Assembly (NCBI GenBank): GCA_036004405.1
Contig: DASYRM010000193.1
Location: 1 to 18,970 of the forward strand
Origin: DASYRM01 sp036004405
Lineage (GTDB): Bacteria > Acidobacteriota > Vicinamibacteria > Vicinamibacterales > UBA2999
Reading direction: 5' to 3'
DNA: 18,970 nucleotides
In this document: positions 6,370 through 14,203 of the stretch, one piece after another
How positions within the stretch are numbered: the stretch's first letter is position 1
How the letters are laid out: each line of letters begins with the position of its first letter
Notes under the pieces: generated by a model
What the model was told of the DNA's origin: nothing
The model's input: the letters and a program-made list of their open reading frames with translations, nothing else
The model's database searches: none
Translations under genes and position numbers: made by a program

Positions 6370-9321
6370 TCAGAACGACGTGCCGGCGGTCATGTAGAAC
6401 CGCGCCTCGCCGCGACTCACCGGCCCAAGGCTCTTCATCGGCACGCCGACGCCCGTACGGATGCGGATCTGGAAGAACGAAAAGAACGTGAGGTCGCTCG
6501 ACACTTCGGCGCCCGTGGACAGAAGCTGCGGCGATCCCAGCCCATCGACGCGGCTTGCCGCCCCCACGCTGTCGATGAACCACGATCCCGAGAGCCCGCG
6601 CAGATACAACGGCAGCGCGCCAGGGCCGCGGCTGACGCGTGCGATCGGCAGGCGCATCTCAGTCCGCGCACTCCACAGCGCACTGGCCGCGACAAAACCC
6701 GGCGGATAGCCGCGAACCTCGAAGTTGGAATCACCGGCCTCGAGAACCGCCGTCGTGCCGACGCCGCCGGCGGTCAGACGACGGGCCGCCGGTCCCCGCT
6801 GTTCGGCGATCCGCGCGGTTGCCGCCAGCACCGGCCGTCCAGCCGTCGTCCACGACGGCAACGATCGATAGACGGATGCGGTCATATCCCAGCCCGAGCG
6901 CCAGCGATCGCCCCCGGTGGCCTTGAGGTAGTCGAGCGACGTCGATACCCGGACGCCGTCCTGGACCGAAATCGACCGGCGCCCCGCCTGCGAGTTGCCG
7001 AACGTCAGTCCGAGACCGCCGCCGACGAGGGTGGGATCCTGCAGGATCGGATCGGCAGCGGACAGCGCCGCGAGGTCGCCGGCGTGTTCGCGATGCCTGT
7101 CTTCGATCTCGAAGACCGCGCTGAACAGCGTCCGTCGCCGAAACGTCGCCCACGGAAACACGACGCCGGCGGTCGCGGCTCGCTTCCGCTCGAGCCGCAG
7201 CAACTCACCGGCTTCGGATTCGATGCGCTGCTCGAGACGCCAGGTCGAGGACACCTGACCAAAGAGCTGCGCACGCCGGAACCGGTTGTAGACGTAGGTC
7301 GCGGATCCGATCGCGCGGCCTCCGGCCCCGTACGCGGCGCTTCCCTGCCACGCGTGCCGGCCGATGACGTCGACCCCGAAGGTCTTACCGCCGGCGAATA
7401 CACCCAGCGCTTCCACCGTCTCGACGATCGGTGACCAGCCCGTGGGCAACAGGTCGCGCCCGGGCGAGTATGGCGTCGTCACGGTTGAATCGAGCGCGGC
7501 GGGCGACGAGTCGGAGTCTCCTGGCCGTTGAGCGTATTCGGCGACGGGCGCGGCGGCCGCGATCCAGGCGGCGCGATCGATCTCGAGGCGTTCGAGATGA
7601 CGGCCATCCGCGTGCATGACGGTGGCGACGATCGCCGTCGTGCCGGAAGAGGCGGGCACGATCGCCACTTCATGGAGTCCGGTCGCGACGCGCGCGGTGA
7701 CATAGAGACGCGCGCGGCCATCACCTTCGAGCTCGACGGCGTAGAGCTCGCGAACGCCGCTACGATCGGACGTGAAGAACAGTCGCCGGACTCCGGGCGG
7801 GGCGCTCGCGTCCCACTCCGGGACTCCCTCGAGCGCGCGATCGTCGGTCAGCGATTGCAGCAGGCGGCCGTCCGCCGACAGCAGCACGAGATCGAGCGCG
7901 GCTCCGTGCGTGAAGCGGACGGCGGCGAGCTGCGCGCCGTCGGGCGACCAGCGCGCGGGGCCCCAGGCAATCGCCGTGGAGAACTCGGTGAGGGGCGTAA
8001 TCGTTCCGGACGCGGCATCGACCGTCACCAGCCGGCTTCGATCGTCGTCGTACTGCACGGCCACAATCGTCCGGCCATTCGGATGAAGGTCCGGTGAGGT
8101 GAGACGGGCCGCCCGCGTGAGGCGGGTGATCGTGCCGGATGCGATCTCGACGCGGTAGAGGTCGGCGAGCAGACGCGCGTTGTCCACCAGCGCGAGTTGC
8201 GAAAAGACGATCGAGCGGCCATCGGACGACCACGCAAACGGATGCGGGCTGTCCACGCGAGCGATCCGCCGCGCCTCGCACGACTGCAGATCGGCGACAA
8301 ACAGACCCAACGGCTGGCGGCCCTCGTCGGTCCAGAGGAACGCGATGCGTGATCCATCAGGCGAGACGCGCGGGAACGCCGTGTAATTCGCCGCCTCACA
8401 CACGCGGGTCGTCGAAGCCAGGCCAGGGGGAGCGGCTCGCAGCCGATCGCGCAGTCGCAGCGCCTCGTCACGCTCAGACGCGATCCAGGCGTTCCACTCC
8501 TGCGACAGGCTCCTGCCCCCGAAGCGCTCACCGACGCTCGTTCCCCGAGACACGATCGAGGCAAAGCTGCCGGCGCGTTGCGCCATCCAGGAGGGTGGCG
8601 TCTCTGCCCCGTAGCGGTCGGCGAGATGCTGGAAGAAGAGGCTGCCGAACGCGTAGTGCCGGTCGATCGGCCAGGCGCCCGGATCGAATTCCGCCTCGTC
8701 CAACTTCGGGCCGTTTGTCTCGAGCACCGCCGCGCGCATCGTCTCGGAGAACCCCGTGCCGCGCACGCGCCCGCCATCGGTGAGCTGCGATTCATAGAAC
8801 GTGGCGAGCCCCTCGATCAGGTAGCTGCCGTCAAAGATGTGCGGGAACGTCAGCTCGCTCCGGCCGAACACCCAACGCAGCACGCGCCAGCCCCCGCGTG
8901 CTTCGTCGAGATGGAACACGTGCGTGAGCTCGTGCGTGAACAGCAGTTCGATCGGATCGGCGGTGAAGAACTGCTCACCCTCGACCGGCGTGTGCGCGAA
9001 CGCGATGACCCTGTTGGTGGGAAGCATCGTCGCCGCCCCGTTGAAGAGATCGCCCTGATCGACGATGACCAGGCGGATCTTGCCGCGTGGAGCCGACCCC
9101 TACGCCTTCGCGAGCCGCGCATGCGCCGCTTCGGCGCGCGCCGCGGCGCGGCGCGCGTAGTCGTCCAGCCCCACCTCGAAGGTCAGGACGAAGTGTGGCG
9201 TCTCGAACGTTCGGTACTTCGCGAACGGCACTCCGAACTGCGCGCTCGCATCGGCGGCGATCAGGAGACAAACCAGGCACGAGAAGAATGCGGCTCGTGC
9301 CCGGCAGACTCGCACGTTCAT
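6370..9321 (-). pseudogene. Secreted HEXXH metallopeptidase with PD40 propeller and C-terminal beta-barrel, interrupted by an in-frame amber codon
   Basis: The frame spans 983 codons from the ATG at 9321, with one TAG at codon 74 (9100-9102). Codons 1-27 are a signal peptide (ending DASAQ), and the next part (YRTFETPHFVLTFEVGLDDY) is the usual start of this family. After the TAG, the expected sequence continues in the same frame: RGKIRLVIVDQGDLFNGAAT, then HELTH (H130, E131, H134) with a likely third ligand E170 in LIEGLATFYES, a gluzincin-type zinc site. Roughly 215-560 holds PD40/TolB-like blades (FPRVSPDGSRIAFLWTDEG and others), and 640-983 looks like an outer-membrane barrel ending in Phe. 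Restarting at the ATG at 9027 would give an 885-residue protein without a signal peptide. The gene is therefore a recent nonsense mutant, a sequencing error, or read through. Confidence 0.8.
9100..9102 (-). other. In-frame TAG codon inside the metallopeptidase gene
   Basis: Both sides of this codon are coding in the same frame: ARLAKA before it and GSAPRGKIRLVIVD after it. The reading frame is intact, so one base substitution (for example in a TAC or TAT tyrosine codon, or AAG, CAG or GAG) would explain it. Five neighbouring genes end with TAG (at 1976, 6332, 9401, 14194 and 14204), so TAG is used as a real stop in this genome. Confidence 0.9.
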
Positions 9322-9338
9322 GCGGACTTAGACATTCA

Positions 9339-9374
9339 GGGACACAGAATAGTCTCCACGCGGCCTGGTGTCCC
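9339..9374. repeat. Inverted repeat in the gap upstream of the metallopeptidase gene
   Basis: GGGACAC (9339-9345) and GTGTCCC (9368-9374) form a perfect 7-base inverted repeat around a 22-base centre. The centre includes TATTCT on the minus strand (9346-9351), a possible -10 element for the metallopeptidase gene. It could be an operator or an mRNA hairpin between the haloperoxidase and peptidase genes. There is no U-run on either strand, so it does not look like a standard terminator. Confidence 0.3.
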
Positions 9375-9400
9375 AAGAAGAGGGACCGAACCCGCTCTCG

Positions 9401-10690
9401 CTAGGGCTGAGCGCGCTGCATGGCGTGCCGATCGATGTAGTCGGCGATCGCCGCGCCCTCCGCGTCGCTGGCGCGAACGGTGCTGGGGTAATGCATTCCA
9501 CCCCAGACGCGGGCGTTGTTGCCGTCCGAGCGCGCCTGGGTGATGCTCGAATAGATGCGGCTCGGCAGCCCTGGCGCCGTCAGCGTGAACTCTTGCTCGT
9601 CGGCGAAGTGGCGCAAGAGCACCGTGGCCGCAGCGCCGTTCAGGCTGGGGTGTCCGGCCGGGTACTCCGGATGCGCGGGCGTGTTGATCAGCGGCAGCCA
9701 GCCCGCATCAGCCAGCGTGTCTGGATTGCCGTCGACGTCCGCCAGAGTAATCGAGGTGAGCGGCCGCCATGTGACTTCAGTCGGGACGGAGCCGTAGAAC
9801 CGCTTGCCGCTCCAACTGGTGAATACCGTGTCGGCCATCGCGAGATTCAGCAGGGCGAACAGCCGGTTGCTGGCGGACAGCGGGAGATCGTGGGCACGCG
9901 CCATCTGATTGGCGGCCTGATTCCAATGGACGCTCGCATTGCTCTCCCAGAAGGGCGCGAGCGCCGTCTGATCGGCCGTGCGCGTCGATCCGTCCTTGCG
10001 ACCGAGCGCCTTGACGGCGTTGAAATCAGCCGTGTACTCCGCAGTGGTCAGCCCCCGCGGCGGCGCCGGCTGGAACTGCGTGTTGTTGAGCAGTACGAAG
10101 GTCGAGGTGAACGCCAACCCTTGCGCGCTCATCGGCGCGAGCGCCGGCGGTGTCGGGCGCCATTGCCCGACCGCCGCTCCGCCAACGAACGCCGGATAGC
10201 TCACGGCGAAGCCGTCGGTGGCGCGCCAGGCGAGCACCGCGTGCGCGACCTCGATGCCCCATTCGATGCCGCGCTCGCGCGATTCCCCGCCGTCGCCGCC
10301 GTCGTCGCTGAGGGCGGCGAGCGACGCCTCGTAGCTCGCCGTGAGCGCCGCCTGTCGCGACGGAAACAGCGTGACCAGCGCCGTGTAGCCGGCGGCGATC
10401 ACCGCGGCGCGGCGCGACGCTCCACGCGGGGCGGTATCGTGAACGTAAATCGGTGTGTAGCGCCGCTCGATCCCGTTGTAGGCGTCGAAGATCGAGGTGT
10501 GCACAATCGCCCCCAGGCGCGGACTCGAGGAATTGGCGGTGTTGGTGGCGATGAGCGTGTCGATGAAGATCTGATTCCACTCCACCACCTGATTGGGCGG
10601 CTCATCCGCTGCCCAGCAGGGCATGGTCGAAAGAGCGGCGCTGGCCAGCGCGACCCCAAGCCGGACTGTTCGTGCGATGCGATGTGACAT
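9401..10690 (-). CDS. Exported vanadium-dependent haloperoxidase-like (PAP2 superfamily) protein
   Basis: This 429-residue protein starts at an ATG preceded by GGGAGGGAA. Residues 1-27 are a signal peptide (LGVALASAALSTMPCWA). The N-terminal half is helical, with VVEWNQIFIDTLIAT and AAVIAAGYTALVTLFPSR as in bacterial vanadium chloroperoxidase homologues. The oxyanion pocket of the superfamily is complete: K296 with R309 in KRFYG...WRP, then PEYPAGHPS with G346 and H347, then R394 and H400 in ARVWGGMHY. In haloperoxidases the equivalents bind vanadate, with the last His as axial ligand and the GH histidine as acid-base catalyst. The same residues serve acid phosphatases, so halide oxidation and phosphatase activity cannot be separated by motif alone; overall length and architecture favour the haloperoxidase-like group. 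It is a single gene, divergent from the sigma-factor gene. Confidence 0.88.
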   Translation of the reverse strand: MSHRIARTVRLGVALASAALSTMPCWAADEPPNQVVEWNQIFIDTLIATNTANSSSPRLGAIVHTSIFDAYNGIERRYTPIYVHDTAPRGASRRAAVIAAGYTALVTLFPSRQAALTASYEASLAALSDDGGDGGESRERGIEWGIEVAHAVLAWRATDGFAVSYPAFVGGAAVGQWRPTPPALAPMSAQGLAFTSTFVLLNNTQFQPAPPRGLTTAEYTADFNAVKALGRKDGSTRTADQTALAPFWESNASVHWNQAANQMARAHDLPLSASNRLFALLNLAMADTVFTSWSGKRFYGSVPTEVTWRPLTSITLADVDGNPDTLADAGWLPLINTPAHPEYPAGHPSLNGAAATVLLRHFADEQEFTLTAPGLPSRIYSSITQARSDGNNARVWGGMHYPSTVRASDAEGAAIADYIDRHAMQRAQP

Positions 10691-10692
10691 GA

Positions 10693-10737
10693 CGCGTTCC
10701 CTCCCAAACGGCGGCGGCCGTCGTACGAGGGAATGCG
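10693..10737. promoter_or_regulatory. Imperfect inverted repeat between the divergent haloperoxidase and sigma genes
   Basis: CGCGTTCCCTC (10693-10703) is mirrored by GAGGGAATGCG (10727-10737), 10 of 11 positions pairing as DNA, with a 23-base centre. The 72-base gap must hold both divergent promoters, so a shared operator or a structured leader is plausible. The left arm covers the haloperoxidase Shine-Dalgarno, so an RNA stem could also hide that site. No clear sigma-70 promoter was seen here. Confidence 0.35.
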
Positions 10738-10762
10738 CGAAACCGGGCGCCGAGGGTGAAGA

Positions 10763-11362
10763 ATGAGCGATACTTCGGCAAAACTTGTGGCAACACCGTC
10801 ACCCGGGGCGGTCACCGAGCTGTTGCGGGCGTGGAGCGATGGTGATGACGGCGCGCTCGAGCAGCTGATGCCGCTCGTCGAAGCGGAGTTGCGCCGGCTG
10901 GCTCGGGCGTACATGGGCCGCGAACGCGCCGGCCACACGTTGCAGGCCACGGCGCTCGTGAACGAGGCGTTCTTGAAGCTCACGGACGCGCGGCGCGTCC
11001 GCTGGCACGATCGCGCGCACTTTCTCGGGATCTCCGCCCGCCTGATGCGGCGTGTCCTCGTCGATCACGCGCGGCGCCGCGCGTTCCGGAAGCGCGGCGG
11101 CGGCGCCCAGCGGGTGACGCTGCACGAGGGGCTCGCGGCATCCGCGGACCCCGCCTTGGACGTCGTGGCGCTCGACGCCGCGTTGGAGACATTGGCGAAA
11201 GTCGACGCCCGCAAGAGCCGGGTCATCGAGCTGCGGTTCTTCGGCGGCCTGAGCGTGGAAGAGGCCGCAGCGGTGCTCGACGTGTCGCCCGACACCGTCA
11301 AGCGCGACTGGCGCCTGGCAAAACTGTGGCTGCTGCGCGAGCTCGAAGGAGGCACGCCGTGA
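10763..11362 (+). CDS. ECF-type RNA polymerase sigma factor (acidobacterial/planctomycete family)
   Basis: This 199-residue protein starts at an ATG with GAGGGTGA four bases upstream. Region 2 spans about residues 15-105 (LLRAWSDGDDGALEQLMPLVEAEL, then the signature GHTLQATALVNEAFLKL and AHFLGISARLMRRVLVDHAR). Region 4 spans about 130-195 (LDAALETLAKVDARKSRVIELRFFGGLSVEEAAAVLDVSPDTVKRDWRLAKLWL) and holds the helix-turn-helix for -35 recognition. The family is the ECF subgroup commonly found next to Ser/Thr kinases in acidobacteria. The stop overlaps the GTG start of the downstream kinase (GTGA at 11359-11362), so the two are translationally coupled. No anti-sigma gene is visible; regulation through the kinase is a reasonable inference but not demonstrated. 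Confidence 0.92.
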   Translation: MSDTSAKLVATPSPGAVTELLRAWSDGDDGALEQLMPLVEAELRRLARAYMGRERAGHTLQATALVNEAFLKLTDARRVRWHDRAHFLGISARLMRRVLVDHARRRAFRKRGGGAQRVTLHEGLAASADPALDVVALDAALETLAKVDARKSRVIELRFFGGLSVEEAAAVLDVSPDTVKRDWRLAKLWLLRELEGGTP

Positions 11363-14196
11363 CCGATCCGGAGCGGCGGCAACGGGTCGAGGATCTCTGC
11401 GACGCGGCGCTCGACCGCGCCGCGCACGAGCGGCCGGCGTTCCTCGCGGCCGCGTGCGGCGGCGACGACGCGCTGCGGCGAGACGTCGAGAAGCTGCTGG
11501 CGCATGCCGACCAGGCCGAAGGGTTTCTCACCACGCCAATCGCCGGCGTGGCGGCCCGCATCCTGACCGGCGAGCACGAAACGTCGCTCGTCGGCCGGCA
11601 GATCGGTTCCTACACCATCCTGTCGCTGCTCGGCGCCGGTGGCATGGGCGAGGTCTACCGCGCCCACGATGCCAGGCTCGGTCGCGACGTGGCGATCAAG
11701 GTTGTCGGGGATCTGCTTCCGTCGCTCCCGGAGCGGCACGTGCGCTTCGAGCTCGAAGCGCGAGTGCTCGCCACCCTGAACCATCCGCACATTGCCGCCA
11801 TCTACGGATTGGAAGAGGCCGATGGCGTGCGCGGCCTGGTGCTCGAGCTCGTCGAAGGCGCGACGCTGGCCGAGCGTCTGGCCACCGGTCCACTGTCCAT
11901 GGAGGACGCGCTCGGCGCCGCCCGCCAGATTGCCGACGCCCTCGAAGCGGCGCACGACAAGGGCATCATCCATCGCGATCTCAAGCCCGCGAACATCAAA
12001 ATCACGTCCGACGGGACCGTCAAGATTCTCGACTTCGGGCTGGCCCTCACGGCGGGCCAGGTGGAGGATGGCGCCATCCTCGGAACGACCGCCTACATGA
12101 GCCCCGAGCAGGCCCGCGGCGGGGAAGTGGACAAGCGCACCGACATCTGGGCGTTCGGCTGCGTGGTGTACGAGATGTTGACGGCGCAGGCCGCGTACGG
12201 CGGTGAGACCACCGCCGCCACGATGGCGGCGATTCGCGAACGCGACGCCGACTGGAACGCGCTGCCGGCATCGACGCCACCAAACGTCCGGCGCTTGCTG
12301 CAGCGCTGTCTGCAGAAGGATCCCAGGCACCGCCTGCGCGACATTGGCGACGCGCGCCTCGAAATCGACGAAGCGCTCGGCGCATTGATGCCCGCCGGCG
12401 CGCACGCTGCCGGCCCTGCGGATCCTGATCGGGCCGCGACACGCCGCCCCGTTCGGGTTGCGCGGTGGGCGGCGGCGGCCGCCGTGCTGCTGCTGGTGGC
12501 CGGCGCCGGTTTCTGGCAGCTGCAGCGTCGCGAGTACTTCTGGCTGAATCCGCTGGACGGCGCGAAGGTCACGCGCTTGACTGATTTCGAGGGGGCGGAG
12601 CTGCACGCCGCCATTTCCCGCGATGGCAAGTTCGTCGCCTTTCTCTCCGCGCGCGATGGCACCTGGGACGTCTGGGTGAGCCAGCTCGGGACGGGTGACG
12701 TCTACAACCTCACCAAGGGCGGCGTCCGCGAACTGAGGAATCCGGGGACCCGGACGGTGGGGTTTTCCCCCGACGGTTCGCTCGTCACCCTCTGGAGCCG
12801 AGTGCCTGACTCCGCCCGAGGCGGCCTGGTCGATGCCGGGTGGTCCGTGCCGACGATGGGCGGTCCGTTGCGCCCGTACTTGAAGGGCATCTCCGAGCTC
12901 GACTGGTCGCCCGACGGGCGGCGCATCGTCTACCACCCACCGGCGGAAGGCGATCCGATCTTCGTCACCGAGCCCGACGAGAAAGTCGGACGGCAAATCC
13001 ATGTGGCGCGGCCCGGCTTCCACAACCACTTCCCCATCTGGTCACACGATGGCCGGTTCATCTACTTCGTGCACGGCCTGCCACTCGACAAGAGCGACAT
13101 CTGGCGGATTCCCCCGACCGGTGGCGCGCCGGAGCGGCTGACGTTCCACGATGCACGCGTCACCTTTCCCACTCTGTTGAACGATCGGACCCTGCTCTAC
13201 CTGACCACCGACGAGGATGGCCTCGGACCGTGGATCTACGCGATCGACGTCGAGCGCCGCGTTCCCCACCGCATCAGCACCGGCGTCGAGTCGTACACGT
13301 CGCTCGCGGCCAGCGCCGACGGCCGGCGTCTGGTCGCGACCGTGTCACGCTCGACGGCTCGCTTGTGGCGCATCCCGATTGCCGACCGCGTGATGGCCGA
13401 GGCCGACGCCGCGCTCATCCCGCTCCCGACCGCCAGCGGTGTCTCGCCGCGCGTGAGCGGCGCGAATGTCATCTATCGCGCCTCGAGAGCCGGCACCGAA
13501 GGCGTGTGGAAGCTGGCGCCCGGCGGCACGGCCACCGAGCTGTGGAACGGCCGCAATGGGCGCGCCGTCGCCGGCGCGGCAATCGCCCCCGACGGACAGC
13601 GCCTCGCCTTGGTGGTCCAGGCTCCCGATCGGGCGCACCTCTATGTGATGAACGCCGACGGCACCGGTACGCGCCGCGTCGCCGACGCGCTCGACGTGCG
13701 GGGCGCGCCGGCATGGTCGCCGGACGGGCAGTGGCTGGCTGTGGCGGCCAATCAGGATGGCGAGCCGCGCCTGTTCACGATCGCCGTCGACAGCGGGAGG
13801 GCGGCGCCGCTGGTGAAGGACTATTCCACCGATCCGACCTGGTCTCCGAGCGGACGGTTCCTGGTCTATTCAGGCGCCGATGTCGGCACCACGTTTTCCG
13901 TCAAGGCGGTCACCGCCGACGGCATGCCCCACCCCGTACCCAACCTGGTGCTCAGCCGGGGCGCCCGGCGCGTCGCCTTTGCCGGCGAGGACACGATCGT
14001 CATCCTCAAAGGGGACATCTCGCACAAGGAGTTCTGGTCGGTCGATCTGCAGACCGGCCGCGAGCGGCAGCTGACCGCCCTCGGCGACAACTCCGTCATC
14101 GGCGATTTCGACATCTCGCCGGACGGGCGTGCGATCACCTTCGATCGGACCCGAGAGGAATCGGACATCGTCCTCTTCGACCTGCCCGAGCGCTAG
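11359..14196 (+). CDS. Transmembrane Ser/Thr protein kinase with PD40 beta-propeller sensor
   Basis: The start is the GTG at 11359, which overlaps the sigma-factor stop and has GAAGGAGG six bases upstream; the product is 945 residues. Residues 1-70 are the helical N-terminal segment usual in acidobacterial kinases (ERPAFLAAACGGDDALRRDVEKLL). The kinase domain runs from about 81 to 340: glycine loop GAGGMGEVY (about 91-99), K114 in VAIKVV, catalytic HRDLKPANI with D207, D225 of the DFG motif, and activation segment GTTAYMSPEQARG. All essential residues are present, so it should be active. A single membrane helix at about 366-388 (AAAAAVLLLVAGAGF) is followed by a periplasmic domain of PD40/TolB-like blades to the end (ISRDGKFVAFLSARDGTW, WSPDGRRIVYH, ISPDGRAITFDR). 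The design suggests periplasmic sensing linked to cytoplasmic phosphorylation, perhaps of the co-encoded sigma factor (inference). Confidence 0.93.
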   Translation: MTDPERRQRVEDLCDAALDRAAHERPAFLAAACGGDDALRRDVEKLLAHADQAEGFLTTPIAGVAARILTGEHETSLVGRQIGSYTILSLLGAGGMGEVYRAHDARLGRDVAIKVVGDLLPSLPERHVRFELEARVLATLNHPHIAAIYGLEEADGVRGLVLELVEGATLAERLATGPLSMEDALGAARQIADALEAAHDKGIIHRDLKPANIKITSDGTVKILDFGLALTAGQVEDGAILGTTAYMSPEQARGGEVDKRTDIWAFGCVVYEMLTAQAAYGGETTAATMAAIRERDADWNALPASTPPNVRRLLQRCLQKDPRHRLRDIGDARLEIDEALGALMPAGAHAAGPADPDRAATRRPVRVARWAAAAAVLLLVAGAGFWQLQRREYFWLNPLDGAKVTRLTDFEGAELHAAISRDGKFVAFLSARDGTWDVWVSQLGTGDVYNLTKGGVRELRNPGTRTVGFSPDGSLVTLWSRVPDSARGGLVDAGWSVPTMGGPLRPYLKGISELDWSPDGRRIVYHPPAEGDPIFVTEPDEKVGRQIHVARPGFHNHFPIWSHDGRFIYFVHGLPLDKSDIWRIPPTGGAPERLTFHDARVTFPTLLNDRTLLYLTTDEDGLGPWIYAIDVERRVPHRISTGVESYTSLAASADGRRLVATVSRSTARLWRIPIADRVMAEADAALIPLPTASGVSPRVSGANVIYRASRAGTEGVWKLAPGGTATELWNGRNGRAVAGAAIAPDGQRLALVVQAPDRAHLYVMNADGTGTRRVADALDVRGAPAWSPDGQWLAVAANQDGEPRLFTIAVDSGRAAPLVKDYSTDPTWSPSGRFLVYSGADVGTTFSVKAVTADGMPHPVPNLVLSRGARRVAFAGEDTIVILKGDISHKEFWSVDLQTGRERQLTALGDNSVIGDFDISPDGRAITFDRTREESDIVLFDLPER

Positions 14197-14203
14197 CTGC
14201 CGG

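Noticed and set aside
5183..6583. 466-codon minus-strand frame opposite the permease end and running into the metallopeptidase.
   Set aside because: It is an Arg/Asp/His-rich shadow translation without domains, overlapping two real genes in other frames.
9100..9102. Genome-wide recoding of TAG as an amino acid.
   Set aside because: TAG is the natural terminator of five other genes in this window at positions where the protein family ends, so reassignment does not fit.
9368..10687. 439-codon plus-strand frame opposite the haloperoxidase.
   Set aside because: The minus-strand product has a signal peptide and all active-site residues; this frame is Arg/Glu-rich without motifs.
11065..13029. 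654-codon minus-strand frame opposite the sigma factor and kinase.
   Set aside because: It is antisense to two genes with complete catalytic or DNA-binding motifs, has no recognisable domain of its own, and spans a gene boundary.
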